Below, piece by piece: positions 9,273 through 17,597 of a DNA stretch of 64,000 nucleotides (position 1 is its first letter; each line of letters starts with the position of its first letter). The notes under the pieces were generated by a model. It ran no database searches. It was not told where the DNA came from and saw only the letters and a program-made list of their open reading frames with translations. The stretch comes from Streptosporangium sp. NBC_01756 (GTDB lineage Bacteria > Actinomycetota > Actinomycetes > Streptosporangiales > Streptosporangiaceae), in the NCBI RefSeq assembly GCF_035917975.1, contig NZ_CP109130.1, positions 3,100,001 through 3,164,000 on the forward strand. The letters are read 5' to 3'. The position numbers were made by a program, and so were the translations under genes.

Positions 9273-10233
9273 GAACGCGGGACTCGCCGACGGCGAGGTC
9301 CCACAGGTCCGCGCGGTCCCGGCCGGATTCCGTCCAGGCCGCGCGGGCCCGCTCCACCGGCGCGAGCAGCCGCTCGCTCGACAGCACGAACGTGCCCCAG
9401 TGCATGGTCGCCATCCGCCGGGCCCCGACGTCGCCACACGCCCGTACGGCCTCCTCCGGGTCGACGTGCGAGACCTTCGTGAACCAGCGGGGATCGAACC
9501 CTCCGACCGGCATCAGCGCCAGGTCGACGCCGCCGGGATAGCGTTCCCCGATCCGGGCGAAGCGCTCGCCGTATCCGGAGTCCCCGGCGAAGTAGATCGT
9601 CTGCTCGCCGTCCCTGATCACCCAGCCGCCCCACAGGGACCTGCAGGTGTCCCGGACCGAGCGGCGGCTCCAGTGGTGGGCGGGCACGAAGTCGAAGGCG
9701 ACCTCGCCGATCCTGGCGCTCTCCCACCAGTCGAGCTCGGTGACGTCGCGGAATCGCCTGCGGGTGAACCAGGACTTCAGGCCGGCCGGGACGAAGATCG
9801 GGGTCGTCCGGGGCAGCCGCCGCACGGTCGGCGCGTCCAGGTGGTCGTAGTGGTTGTGGCTGATCACCACGGCGTCCACCCGGGGCAGGTCCGCCCACGC
9901 GACGCCGGGCGGGGTGAGCCGCTGCCGGACGCCCGGGATCCTTCTCGCCCACACCGGATCGGTGAGCACCGTCAGCCCGCCGATCTGCAGGACGTAGGTC
10001 GCGTGGCCCACCCAGGTGACGACGGCCTCGGTCCCGGTCACCAGGGGCAGCCCGTCCCGATGGACCGGGATCTGGTCCGCGTCCCCGATGTCGGGCCGGA
10101 AGCCGCCGTGCCACGCCACCGACATGAGTTCGTGGAACACCGGGGGCGGGGACGTCAGCCGGTCCCGGAAATCGCGTGGCCAGGTCCGGTCGGGCATGCG
10201 TGGCGAGGTTGTGGGCTGGACTGTCTGCGCCAT
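9262..10233 (-). CDS. Metallo-beta-lactamase-fold hydrolase, NAPE-PLD/UlaG-like
   Basis: 323 residues. The metal-binding motif HNHYDHLD starts at H126 (H-x-H-x-D-H). Earlier WVGHATYVLQIGG and TDPVW segments, then FAGDSGYG and MHWGTF, match the N-acyl-phosphatidylethanolamine phospholipase D / UlaG branch of the MBL fold. It is likely cytoplasmic because no signal peptide is seen. Substrate unknown; phospholipid or lactone hydrolysis are both known in the family. It converges on the acylase gene and appears monocistronic. Confidence 0.85.
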   Translation of the reverse strand: MAQTVQPTTSPRMPDRTWPRDFRDRLTSPPPVFHELMSVAWHGGFRPDIGDADQIPVHRDGLPLVTGTEAVVTWVGHATYVLQIGGLTVLTDPVWARRIPGVRQRLTPPGVAWADLPRVDAVVISHNHYDHLDAPTVRRLPRTTPIFVPAGLKSWFTRRRFRDVTELDWWESARIGEVAFDFVPAHHWSRRSVRDTCRSLWGGWVIRDGEQTIYFAGDSGYGERFARIGERYPGGVDLALMPVGGFDPRWFTKVSHVDPEEAVRACGDVGARRMATMHWGTFVLSSERLLAPVERARAAWTESGRDRADLWDLAVGESRVLKV

Positions 10234-10305
10234 GAACGGTCCCCCTTCGGTAATGATCCGCTCTTCCCCGAAGATCGCCTGTTAAGCGGATTCATCCCTG
10301 CGGTG

Positions 10306-10743
10306 TCACTCTGCAGAGCCTGTGCTGTCCTTCCGTCGCCACCAGGGCGATTTATAGGGGTAATTCCCGTCTTCCAGGTCCGCCAGTCGTTCGAAGACGT
10401 TCCATGAGGCCTGATGGCCGCAGATCAGCATGGAGACGACCACCGCGACGACGTACAGCGGGAGCATCGGCAGGCCGACACAGGCCATGTACTGGGAGGC
10501 GTGCCGGCCCTCGTGCCGGAGCAGGCCGCCGGTCAGATATCCCTCCGGGTGCCGGGTCAGCACCACGTTTCCGATGGTGAAGGCGCCCGCGACGGGAAAG
10601 GCGATGCGGTAGCCGTGGGCGAGGATCAGCCCGTCGGGGCCCGCCGTCACCCGGGCCCGGCCGAGGCGTGCCACCAGCAGCCCCAGCGGCGTCGACAGGT
10701 TCACGTAGTTGAGCGTCCGCCGTACTCGATGCAAGCGCCGCAT
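10306..10743 (-). CDS. Small membrane protein with HEXXH motif, conserved hypothetical
   Basis: 145 residues from the ATG at 10743. The frame is open back to an ATG at 10833, but that start would fall in the TetR promoter region, so the shorter form is preferred. HEGRH at residues 77-81 is an exact HEXXH zinc motif, followed directly by a hydrophobic stretch (LPMLPLYVVAVVVSMLI) that is probably membrane-spanning. The C-terminus is basic. I do not recognise a named family. The gene is divergent from the TetR gene and could be under its control through the inverted repeats at 10803-10852. Confidence 0.65.
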   Translation of the reverse strand: MRRLHRVRRTLNYVNLSTPLGLLVARLGRARVTAGPDGLILAHGYRIAFPVAGAFTIGNVVLTRHPEGYLTGGLLRHEGRHASQYMACVGLPMLPLYVVAVVVSMLICGHQASWNVFERLADLEDGNYPYKSPWWRRKDSTGSAE

Positions 10744-10836
10744 ACCCGGATTGTGCGCCACCGGACCGGTCCGGTGGTAGCCCTCATTACGAAACACGAG
10801 TTGCGTAAATCGGCGGGCGCGGTGTAGCGTCATTTA

Positions 10837-10852
10837 CGCTACTCAAGTAGCG
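10837..10852. promoter_or_regulatory. Palindromic operator, probably for the TetR regulator
   Basis: CGCTACT-CA-AGTAGCG is a perfect 7+7 inverted repeat ending 14 bases before the TetR ATG. A second inverted pair, GCGTAAAT (10803-10810) and ATTTACGC (10832-10839), overlaps it. Position and symmetry fit autoregulation and control of the divergent HEXXH gene. Confidence 0.65.
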
Positions 10853-10866
10853 AAAAAGGAGGCAGC

Positions 10867-11493
10867 ATGAGCGAGTCCCGGCGTGGTCGGCCGCGCGACG
10901 CCGACGTCGACGAGCGCGTCCTGCGTGCGACCACCGACCTGCTCCTGACCCGCGGCTATGCGGGGCTGTCCGTCGACGAGGTGGCCGAGCGGGCCCAGAT
11001 CGCCAAGACCACGCTCTACCGGCGCTGGCCCACCAAGGACCACCTGGCCCTCGCGGTGGTGACCCGTCTGCAGGACGACGACGAGATCACCGACACCGGC
11101 GACATCCGCCGGGACCTGGCCGACTACCTGGAGAAGATCGCCGCCGGACTCAACCGCATGCGCGCGGCGGGCCGGCCGGCCGGGCAGCAGGACGACCCGT
11201 CCGCCGGGACCGTGGCCGAACTGGTCGCCGCAGCCGCCCGTCACGACGACATCGGACGGCTGGAGCGCGCCATGTACGCCCGCCGCAACGCCCTGGCGCG
11301 CCGGCTGCTCGAACGGGCCCGCGAACGCGGCGAGCTCCGTCCCGACCTCGACCTCGAAGCGCTGTTCGACCAGCTCGCCGGGGCCCTCTACTACCGCGTC
11401 CTGATCACCGGCGATCCCGTCGGCCGCGCCTATGCCGAACGCCTGGTCGCCTCGGCGCTCGCCGGCGCCCTGAACCGGGAGGGCCCCCCATGA
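10867..11493 (+). CDS. TetR family transcriptional regulator
   Basis: 208 residues, ATG with AGGAGG nine bases upstream. The N-terminal HTH is clear: LLTRGYAGLSVDEVAERA then IAKTTLYRRWPTKDHL (residues ~25-60). The C-terminal ligand domain matches the TetR_C-type fold found in actinobacterial repressors of efflux and hydrolase genes. A strong palindrome lies just upstream. The stop codon overlaps the start of a 35-codon ORF (ATGA), and the cupin gene follows 139 bases later. Confidence 0.9.
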   Translation: MSESRRGRPRDADVDERVLRATTDLLLTRGYAGLSVDEVAERAQIAKTTLYRRWPTKDHLALAVVTRLQDDDEITDTGDIRRDLADYLEKIAAGLNRMRAAGRPAGQQDDPSAGTVAELVAAAARHDDIGRLERAMYARRNALARRLLERARERGELRPDLDLEALFDQLAGALYYRVLITGDPVGRAYAERLVASALAGALNREGPP

Positions 11494-11597
11494 GGATCAC
11501 CGCCGGCCACGGCGGGCCGGAGACCGCGTACGGCGTGCGCCGCGGCACCGCCACCCGGCCCGAGCACCACCCGGAGACGGCCGGCCCGGCCGTCTGA
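11490..11597 (+). CDS. Possible 35-residue coupled ORF
   Basis: ATG overlaps the TetR stop as ATGA, the arrangement used for translational coupling. The product (MRITAGHGGPETAYGVRR...) has no recognisable domain. It may be a small peptide, a gene remnant or chance; high-GC DNA readily gives short open frames. The cupin ATG follows 36 bases after its stop. Confidence 0.25.
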   Translation: MRITAGHGGPETAYGVRRGTATRPEHHPETAGPAV

Positions 11598-11632
11598 ACC
11601 ACCCGCCCCCTTCACGATCCCGGAGAACCATC

Positions 11633-12121
11633 ATGTCGATCATCGCCCCGCAGGCCGCCGTCATCCACTCGGCGGACGCCGAGATCCTCAGCGATCCGTC
11701 CGCCACCGGCCGTCTCCTCCTGGACTCCAGCGCCACCGGCGGCGCACTGAGCAGCCTCCGCATGACGCTCGGCAAGGGTGCCGACGGCGCCGTGCCGCAC
11801 CTGCACACCGCCTCCAGCGAGCTCTTCTACGTCCTGGGGGGCAGGCTGCAGGTGCTCGCCGGGACGGAGGTCCTCACCCTGGAAGAGGGCGACATGGCCG
11901 TCGTACCCCCGCACCTGCACCACGCCTTCGCCGCCGCCCCGGGCTCCGGGGCCGACCTGCTCATCGTCATCACACCCGGGGTCGAGCGTTTCGAATACTT
12001 CCGGCTCCTGGGCCGGCTGCGCGCCGGCCAGGCCACCATCGACGACCTTCTCAACGCCCAGGACCGCTACGACAACCACTTCGTCGACGACACGCTGTGG
12101 AAGCGGCGGAACGAGCACTGA
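11633..12121 (+). CDS. Cupin domain protein
   Basis: 162 residues, ATG with CGGAG upstream. Cupin motif 1 is visible as GAVPHLHTASSELFYVLGG (H-x-H, E, G), and motif 2 as GDMAVVPPHLHHAF. Together they would supply a 3-His/1-Glu metal site. A C-terminal extension (ATIDDLLNAQDRYDNHFVDD) is typical of small quercetinase-like actinobacterial cupins. Enzyme or sensor role unknown. It is probably co-transcribed with tetR, so it may belong to the same detoxification response. Confidence 0.85.
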   Translation: MSIIAPQAAVIHSADAEILSDPSATGRLLLDSSATGGALSSLRMTLGKGADGAVPHLHTASSELFYVLGGRLQVLAGTEVLTLEEGDMAVVPPHLHHAFAAAPGSGADLLIVITPGVERFEYFRLLGRLRAGQATIDDLLNAQDRYDNHFVDDTLWKRRNEH

Positions 12122-12144
12122 CCGGGGTGTCCGGTGTCCCCGGT
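12121..12144. terminator. Hairpin after the cupin gene
   Basis: ACCGGGG (12121-12127) and CCCCGGT (12138-12144) form a 7-base stem starting at the cupin stop codon. No T-run. It lies between convergent genes, so it may serve both. Confidence 0.45.
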
Positions 12145-12155
12145 CGGGGAGCGCG

Positions 12156-12608
12156 TCAAGCAGACGGATCCGGCCGGGCCGGGCGGGAGTCGTACGAGCG
12201 CTGGGCGAGCAGCCATGCCCCGCCGTTGGACGGGGAGAGCAGGACGCCCACCAGGATGGCGACCAGACCGCCGTAGAGGTAGACGTAGCCCGACAGGTCG
12301 TTGGCGACGACCACGTCACCCTCCGCGCGGCCGCCCAGCCAGATCATCGTGATCGCCAGCCAGCCCAGCCCGGGGACCAGGGCGGGCAGTCTGCTCCCCA
12401 TCGCCCGCCCGGCGCCGTAGTAGGCCGCGGCCAGCAGGACCACCCAGCCGATGGCCGAGATCGGGACGGACCCGAGATACCACGCGTGCTGGAAACCGCC
12501 GAGCACCCCTGCCAAGAGGCCGAACAGGAGAAGCACGGCGTACGCCGCAGCGGTGACCGCCGCCGGCGAGGGCCTCTCCACCACTGGGACCTGCTCTGTC
12601 ACAACCAT
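12156..12608 (-). CDS. DUF6113-type four-helix membrane protein
   Basis: 150 residues, ATG at 12608, five bases after the mshB stop, so almost certainly co-transcribed. About four hydrophobic segments are visible (AAYAVLLLFGLLAGVLGG; SAIGWVVLLAAAYYG; PGLGWLAITMIWLGG; YGGLVAILVGVLLSP). Small membrane proteins of this kind sit beside mshB in many actinobacteria and carry the DUF6113 label; I assign it by layout and recall of that context. Function unknown. Confidence 0.75.
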   Translation of the reverse strand: MVVTEQVPVVERPSPAAVTAAAYAVLLLFGLLAGVLGGFQHAWYLGSVPISAIGWVVLLAAAYYGAGRAMGSRLPALVPGLGWLAITMIWLGGRAEGDVVVANDLSGYVYLYGGLVAILVGVLLSPSNGGAWLLAQRSYDSRPARPDPSA

Positions 12609-12613
12609 CGAGG

Positions 12614-13519
12614 TTAGTGGATGCCGGCGAAGAGGTCGGCTTCGCGCTTGTACGGCTCGCCGAGCCCCCCGGCCTCGGCCGGCGCCCCGGGCTCGGCGGG
12701 TCCGGGCACGCCGGAGTCAAGGATGAAGTGCTCCACGGCGAGCGCCTCCTGGCCGACGTTGTTGGACAGGGCGAACCAGGGCGGGTCCACGCTGATCTGG
12801 GTGGCGTGCGCCCGCATCGCGTCGAGTTTCCGGCCGACGTGGGCGCGGCCGTCTATTTCGGTGGTGATGTCCTCGTCGGCGCAGCCGAACGGCACGTCCT
12901 CGACGTCCTCGGTGAGGAACCGCACGCCGGCCTCGCGGATCGCCTCGGCCGTCCGGCGCATCGTGGACCTGGCCGTCGCGGTGAGGTAGAACTTGGCGAT
13001 CCGCCACGGCTCCCCCGCACCGAACGCCGGGTCGGCGGCCAGCTCGAAGGCCCGCCGGGCGACGCGGTGTGCCTGGATGTGGTCGGGGTGGCCGTAGAAA
13101 CCGTTCTCGTCGTAGGTGACGAGGACCTGGGGCCGCACCTCGCGGATCACCTTGACCAGCTCTCCGGCGGCCTCGTCCAGGTCGGCCTGCCAGAAGGCGT
13201 TGTCCCGGTGGTTGGAGGCGACGCCCATCATGCCGGAGTCGCGCCAGCGGCCCGGACCGCCGAGGAAGCGGTGGTCGGTGACGCCGAGAGCCGCGCAGGC
13301 CGCGGCGAGCTCGCCGATGCGGTGGCCGCCCAGCGCGTCGTCGCGGTCGGCGGCCAGATGGGCCAGCTCGGGCGGGATGACCTCGCCCTCCTCGCCGAGT
13401 GTGCAGGTCACCAGCGTGACGTGGGCGCCCTCCGCGGCGTATTTCGCCATGGTCGCCCCGCTGCCGATCGTCTCGTCGTCGGGGTGGGCGTGCACGAGCA
13501 GGAGGCGCCGGTCAGTCAT
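12614..13519 (-). CDS. mshB: N-acetyl-glucosaminyl-inositol deacetylase, mycothiol biosynthesis
   Basis: 301 residues. MshB removes the acetyl group from GlcNAc-inositol, the second step toward mycothiol, the main actinobacterial thiol. The LmbE-type zinc site is visible: AHPDDE with H12, D14 and D15, and GHPDH with H144 and H147. Length and the [14 protein letters not shown] block match MshB more closely than the conjugate amidase Mca (no Mca-specific C-terminus is seen). The ATG at 13519 is preceded by TACCCT about ten bases away, so the message may be nearly leaderless. Downstream partner: the DUF6113 gene. Confidence 0.92.
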   Translation of the reverse strand: MTDRRLLLVHAHPDDETIGSGATMAKYAAEGAHVTLVTCTLGEEGEVIPPELAHLAADRDDALGGHRIGELAAACAALGVTDHRFLGGPGRWRDSGMMGVASNHRDNAFWQADLDEAAGELVKVIREVRPQVLVTYDENGFYGHPDHIQAHRVARRAFELAADPAFGAGEPWRIAKFYLTATARSTMRRTAEAIREAGVRFLTEDVEDVPFGCADEDITTEIDGRAHVGRKLDAMRAHATQISVDPPWFALSNNVGQEALAVEHFILDSGVPGPAEPGAPAEAGGLGEPYKREADLFAGIH

Positions 13520-13562
13520 GCTCCGAGGGTATCCGGGACTCCGAGCCGGCGGTGATGGGGAA

Positions 13563-13598
13563 GGCGCCCGCTTCCCTGAGTCCGGGGAAGCGGGTGCC
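13563..13598. other. Long stem-loop between divergent mshB and S9 peptidase genes
   Basis: GGCGCCCGCTTCCC pairs with GGGAAGCGGGTGCC (one G-T pair) around an 8-base loop. It lies in the upstream regions of both genes rather than behind one, so it is not an ordinary terminator. It could act in the 5' leader of either transcript or be a repeat element. Confidence 0.5.
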
Positions 13599-13669
13599 CG
13601 CGTCTTCCTGTTCCGTATCCCGGCCGAGCCGCCGTCCGGAACCGCGGGGTGAGGTGGGGAACTGGCAAG

Positions 13670-15739
13670 ATGGCTGACATGAGTGAGAGTTTCCCTCGCC
13701 TGCATGCCAGGACCCGCCGCTTCACCCTCGGGGCGCCGCGCGGCTTCACCATCTCCCCGGACGGGGGGCGTGTCGTCTTCCTGCGGACGAAGGGCGGTTC
13801 CGACCCCGTCACCTGCCTGTGGGAGTACGACGTCGCCGGCGGCCGGGAGCGGCTGATCGCCGACCCGCGCGCCCTGGCCGTGGACGAGGACGACCTGCCA
13901 CCCGAGGAGCGGGCGCGCCGCGAGCGCAGCCGGGAGCAGGCGGGCGGCATCGTCGGCTACAGCACCGACGCGGCGGTGACCACGGCGGCCTTCGCGCTCT
14001 CCGGCGGCCTCTACGTCGCCGACCTGAAGACCAGGAGCGTGCGAAAGCTCAAGACGGCCGGTCCGGTGATCGACCCGAGGGTCTCCCCGACCGGTGAGCA
14101 CGTCGGCTACGTGACCGGCGGCGCCCTCCACGTCCAGGACCTTGAGGACGAGGTCGACCACGTGCTGGCCCGCCCCGAGTCGCCCGAGGTCACCTACGGC
14201 CTGGCCGAGTTCATCGCCGCCGAGGAGATGGACCGCATGCGGGGCTACTGGTGGTCCCCGTCCGGAGACGCGGTGCTGGCCGAGCGGGCCGACGTGTCGC
14301 CGGTCGGCAGATGGCACATCGCCGACCCGGCCAACCCCTCCCGGCCCGCCGTCGAGCAGCGCTACCCCGCCGCGGGTACGGCGAACGCCGGGGTCGAGCT
14401 CTTCGTCCTGACCCTGGACGGCTCCCGCGTCCCGGTCCCCTTCGAGGACGAATACCTGGTCACCGCGGCCTGGGACGCCCATGCCCTGACGATCGCCACC
14501 ATGGCGCGCGACCAGCGGACCATGCGCCTGCTGCGGATCGACCCCGCCACGGGCGAGTCCACGCTCGTCCGCGAGGACACCGACCCCGCCTGGGTGGACA
14601 TCGTCACCGGAGTGCCCGGTCACCTGTCCGACGGCACCCTGGTCTGGGCCGCGAGCGCCGACGGAGGGCACCGCCTGATCATCGGCGACGAGCCCGTCAC
14701 GCCGGCCACGCTCCAGGTCCGCGAGATCCTCGACATCGACGGCGACGCGGTGCTCTTCCGGGCCAGCGGCGAGCCCACCGAGATCGCCCTGTGGGCCTAC
14801 AAGGACGGCCGGATCACCTTGGTCAGCCCGGCCGAGAGCGGCGTCTACAGCGGCCACACGGCCGGCGGCACGCTGGTGCTCACCGGCCAGACCCTCGGTC
14901 ACGAGGGATCGGTGACCCGCGTGATCCACCACGGCAAGGCGCGCGGCCACATCGCCTCCCACGCCGAGCGGCACGGCCTGGACCTGCGGGTCTCACTGAT
15001 CCGCGCGGGCGAGCGCGGCCTGTCCACCGCCGTGCTGTTCCCGTCGGGCCACGTGCCCGGCTCGGCCAGGCTGCCGGTCCTCATGGACCCCTACGGCGGG
15101 CCGCACGCCCAGCGCGTACTGGCCGCCTCCGGCGCGTACCTGACCAGCCAGTGGTTCGCCGACCAGGGCTTCGCGGTGATCGTGGCCGACGGCCGCGGCA
15201 CTCCGGGCCGCGGGCCGGAGTTCGAGCGGGCCGTCCTGCACGACCTGGCCACCCCGCCCCTGGAGGACCAGGTGGACGCCCTGCAGGGTGCCGCCGCGCA
15301 GTACCCCGACGACCTCGACCTCTCGCGGGTCGGCATCCGCGGCTGGTCCTTCGGCGGTTTCCTGGCCGCCCTGGCGGTGCTCCGCCGCCCGGACGTCTTC
15401 CACGCGGCCATCGCCGGGGCCCCGGTGACCGACTGGCGTCTCTACGACACCTGCTACACCGAACGCTATCTCGGCCATCCCGACGAGGGCCACTACGAGT
15501 CGTCGTCCCTGTTCGCCGACGCCGAGAAGCTGGACCGCCCCCTGCTGCTGATCCACGGCCTGGCCGACGACAACGTGGTGGCCGCCCACACCCTCCGGCT
15601 GTCCTCGGCCCTGCTGGCCGCGGGCCGACCGCACAACGTCCTGCCGCTGTCCGGCGTCACCCACATGACCCCTCAGGAGGTCGTGGCCGAGAACCTGCTC
15701 CTGCTCCAGGTCGACTTCCTGCGGAGGTCCCTCGCCTGA
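13670..15739 (+). CDS. S9 family (DPP-IV-like) prolyl oligopeptidase
   Basis: 689 residues from the ATG at 13670, with GAGGTGGGG ten bases upstream; starts at 13649 (GTG) and 13679 are possible. The N-terminal half is a beta-propeller of the DPPIV_N type. The C-terminal alpha/beta-hydrolase has GWSFGG with S560, HGLADDNV with D633, and GVTHM with H665: the complete triad in family order. No signal peptide, so cytoplasmic. It would cut after proline or similar residues in oligopeptides. Divergent from mshB. Confidence 0.9.
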   Translation: MADMSESFPRLHARTRRFTLGAPRGFTISPDGGRVVFLRTKGGSDPVTCLWEYDVAGGRERLIADPRALAVDEDDLPPEERARRERSREQAGGIVGYSTDAAVTTAAFALSGGLYVADLKTRSVRKLKTAGPVIDPRVSPTGEHVGYVTGGALHVQDLEDEVDHVLARPESPEVTYGLAEFIAAEEMDRMRGYWWSPSGDAVLAERADVSPVGRWHIADPANPSRPAVEQRYPAAGTANAGVELFVLTLDGSRVPVPFEDEYLVTAAWDAHALTIATMARDQRTMRLLRIDPATGESTLVREDTDPAWVDIVTGVPGHLSDGTLVWAASADGGHRLIIGDEPVTPATLQVREILDIDGDAVLFRASGEPTEIALWAYKDGRITLVSPAESGVYSGHTAGGTLVLTGQTLGHEGSVTRVIHHGKARGHIASHAERHGLDLRVSLIRAGERGLSTAVLFPSGHVPGSARLPVLMDPYGGPHAQRVLAASGAYLTSQWFADQGFAVIVADGRGTPGRGPEFERAVLHDLATPPLEDQVDALQGAAAQYPDDLDLSRVGIRGWSFGGFLAALAVLRRPDVFHAAIAGAPVTDWRLYDTCYTERYLGHPDEGHYESSSLFADAEKLDRPLLLIHGLADDNVVAAHTLRLSSALLAAGRPHNVLPLSGVTHMTPQEVVAENLLLLQVDFLRRSLA

Positions 15740-15756
15740 GCCGCCCGGGGAGGAGG

Positions 15757-15781
15757 CGGGAGCCCCACCGTGGGACTCTCG
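15757..15781. terminator. Hairpin between convergent S9 peptidase and ABC genes
   Basis: GCGGGAGCCCCA and TGGGACTCTCGC pair with two mismatches around CCG. Compact stem, no T-run, placed 17 bases after the peptidase stop and directly before the ABC gene's stop. Confidence 0.45.
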
Positions 15782-15784
15782 CCC

Positions 15785-17530
15785 TCAGTTCGCGGTGCCG
15801 TGCCAGCTGCTCCACAGCGCCGCGTAGGAGCCCTCGGCGGCGACGAGGTCGTCGTGCGAGCCGAGCTCGCTGATCCGGCCGTCCTCGACCACCGCGACCC
15901 GGTCGGCGTCGTGCGCCGTGTAGAGGCGGTGGGCGATGGCGATCACGGTGCGGCCGTCGAGCACGGCGGCCAGCGACCGCTCCAGGTTGCGCGCCGCCCG
16001 GGGGTCGATGAGCGAGGTGGCCTCGTCCAGGACCAGGGTGTGCGGATCGGCCAGGACCAACCGGGCGAGGGCGAGCTGCTGCGCCTGGGCGGGCGAGACC
16101 GGCTCGCCGCCGGACCCGACCTGCGTGTCCAGGCCGGCGGGCAGGGCCTCCACCCACCCCCCGGCGTCCACGGCCGAGAGCGCCGCACGGACCTGGGCGT
16201 CGTCGGCCTCCGGACGGGCGATCAGCACGTTGTCGCGCAGGCTGCCCCGGAACACGTGGTGCTCCTGGGTCACCAGGGCGACGTGGCCGCGCAGGTCGTC
16301 CAGCGGGAGCTCGACGAGCGGGGTGCCGCCGACCGTGACCGCGCCGGTGCGCGGGCCGTGGATGCCCGCGAGCAGGCGGCCCAGCGTGGACTTGCCCGCG
16401 CCGGACGGGCCGACCATGGCCAGCCGTTCCCCCGGCTTGACCACCAGGTCGATGCCGTGCAGCACGTCGTGGCCCTCGCGGTAGGCGTAGCGGACGTCGG
16501 CGGCCCGCAGCTCGTCCCCCTCGGGGAGCCCCGAACCGGCCTTGCGGTCGTCGGGCACCGCGGCGACGCCGAGCAGCCGGGCCATGGAGGCCCCGCCGAC
16601 CTGGAGCTCGTCGACCCACATGAGCAGCCGGTCGAGCGGGTCGATGAGCTGCTGGACGTACAGCGTGGCCGCGGTCACCTGGGCCAGCGTGACCCAGTCC
16701 TCGATGTAGAAGGCGCCGCCGAGGACCAGCGTGGCCACGATCGGGATCACGTAGCCGAGCTCGACCGCCGGGAACCAGACCGTGCGCAGCCCGAGGGTGT
16801 AGCGCTCGGCCGCCCACGACCGGGCGATGTCGGTGTCGGTACGGCGGTGCCGCCGGTCCTGCAGGCCCAGCGCCTCCACGGCGCGGGCGCCGGAGACCGT
16901 CTCGGCCAGGCCGTCGGTCATGTCCGCGTAAGCGGCGCTCTCGCGCAGGTAGCCGTCACGGGCCCGGTTGAGATACCACCGGGTGGATATCCACAGAATC
17001 GGTACGGCCAGCAGCGACGGCAGCACGAGCAGCGGCCCCACGAGCAGCAGCGCGCCGACGGTGATCACGCAGGTGACCAGCGCGATCATCGTCTCGGGCA
17101 CGGCCCGCCGTACGGTGCGTGACAGCGAGTCCACGTCACGCGAGGTCCTGGTGATCAGGTCTCCCGAACCGGCGCGCTCCACCGTGGACAGCGGCAGGTC
17201 GAGCACCCGGGTGACGAACTCCTCCCGCAACTCGGCGAGGACCTTCTCACCGAGGGTGGAGGAGGCGTAGACGGCGAACCTGATCAGCACCGCCTGCGCG
17301 GCCAGGAAGCCGCCGATGCCCAGCGCCACCGCCGTGACGGCGACCCCGGTGCCGTCCTGGACCCCCTGAACCAGCCGGCCCAGCAGCCAGGGCACCGCCA
17401 GGCCCGCCACGGCGGCGAGGCCGTGCAGGCCGAGCGCGACGGTCAGGTCCCGGGGGTACTTCAGCGTGAGTCTGCGGGCGTACGCCCGGACCTGCGCCTC
17501 GTCGGCGACAGGAAGGATCTGCCTGCTCAC
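15785..17530 (-). CDS. ABC exporter half-transporter B (intact P-loop, degenerate signature)
   Basis: 581 residues from the GTG at 17530. Membrane domain about 1-310 with six helices, nucleotide-binding domain about 340-575. Walker A GPSGAGKST has K380. Walker B is LVLDEATS and the switch is IAHRL. The signature LSGGQ is replaced by VSPAQAQQ (478-485). It pairs with the gene 67 bases upstream (17598-19289), which has the opposite defect, so a heterodimer would have one working ATP site. Substrate unknown; such exporters move drugs, peptides or lipids. The gene ends 45 bases from the convergent peptidase gene. Confidence 0.9.
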   Translation of the reverse strand: MSRQILPVADEAQVRAYARRLTLKYPRDLTVALGLHGLAAVAGLAVPWLLGRLVQGVQDGTGVAVTAVALGIGGFLAAQAVLIRFAVYASSTLGEKVLAELREEFVTRVLDLPLSTVERAGSGDLITRTSRDVDSLSRTVRRAVPETMIALVTCVITVGALLLVGPLLVLPSLLAVPILWISTRWYLNRARDGYLRESAAYADMTDGLAETVSGARAVEALGLQDRRHRRTDTDIARSWAAERYTLGLRTVWFPAVELGYVIPIVATLVLGGAFYIEDWVTLAQVTAATLYVQQLIDPLDRLLMWVDELQVGGASMARLLGVAAVPDDRKAGSGLPEGDELRAADVRYAYREGHDVLHGIDLVVKPGERLAMVGPSGAGKSTLGRLLAGIHGPRTGAVTVGGTPLVELPLDDLRGHVALVTQEHHVFRGSLRDNVLIARPEADDAQVRAALSAVDAGGWVEALPAGLDTQVGSGGEPVSPAQAQQLALARLVLADPHTLVLDEATSLIDPRAARNLERSLAAVLDGRTVIAIAHRLYTAHDADRVAVVEDGRISELGSHDDLVAAEGSYAALWSSWHGTAN

Positions 17531-17597
17531 GTGTCCGCCTCCTCCCGGCGCTCCGCGCCGGCCCTCACATGCTCGCGACGCCCTGCCGTCCGCTCGT

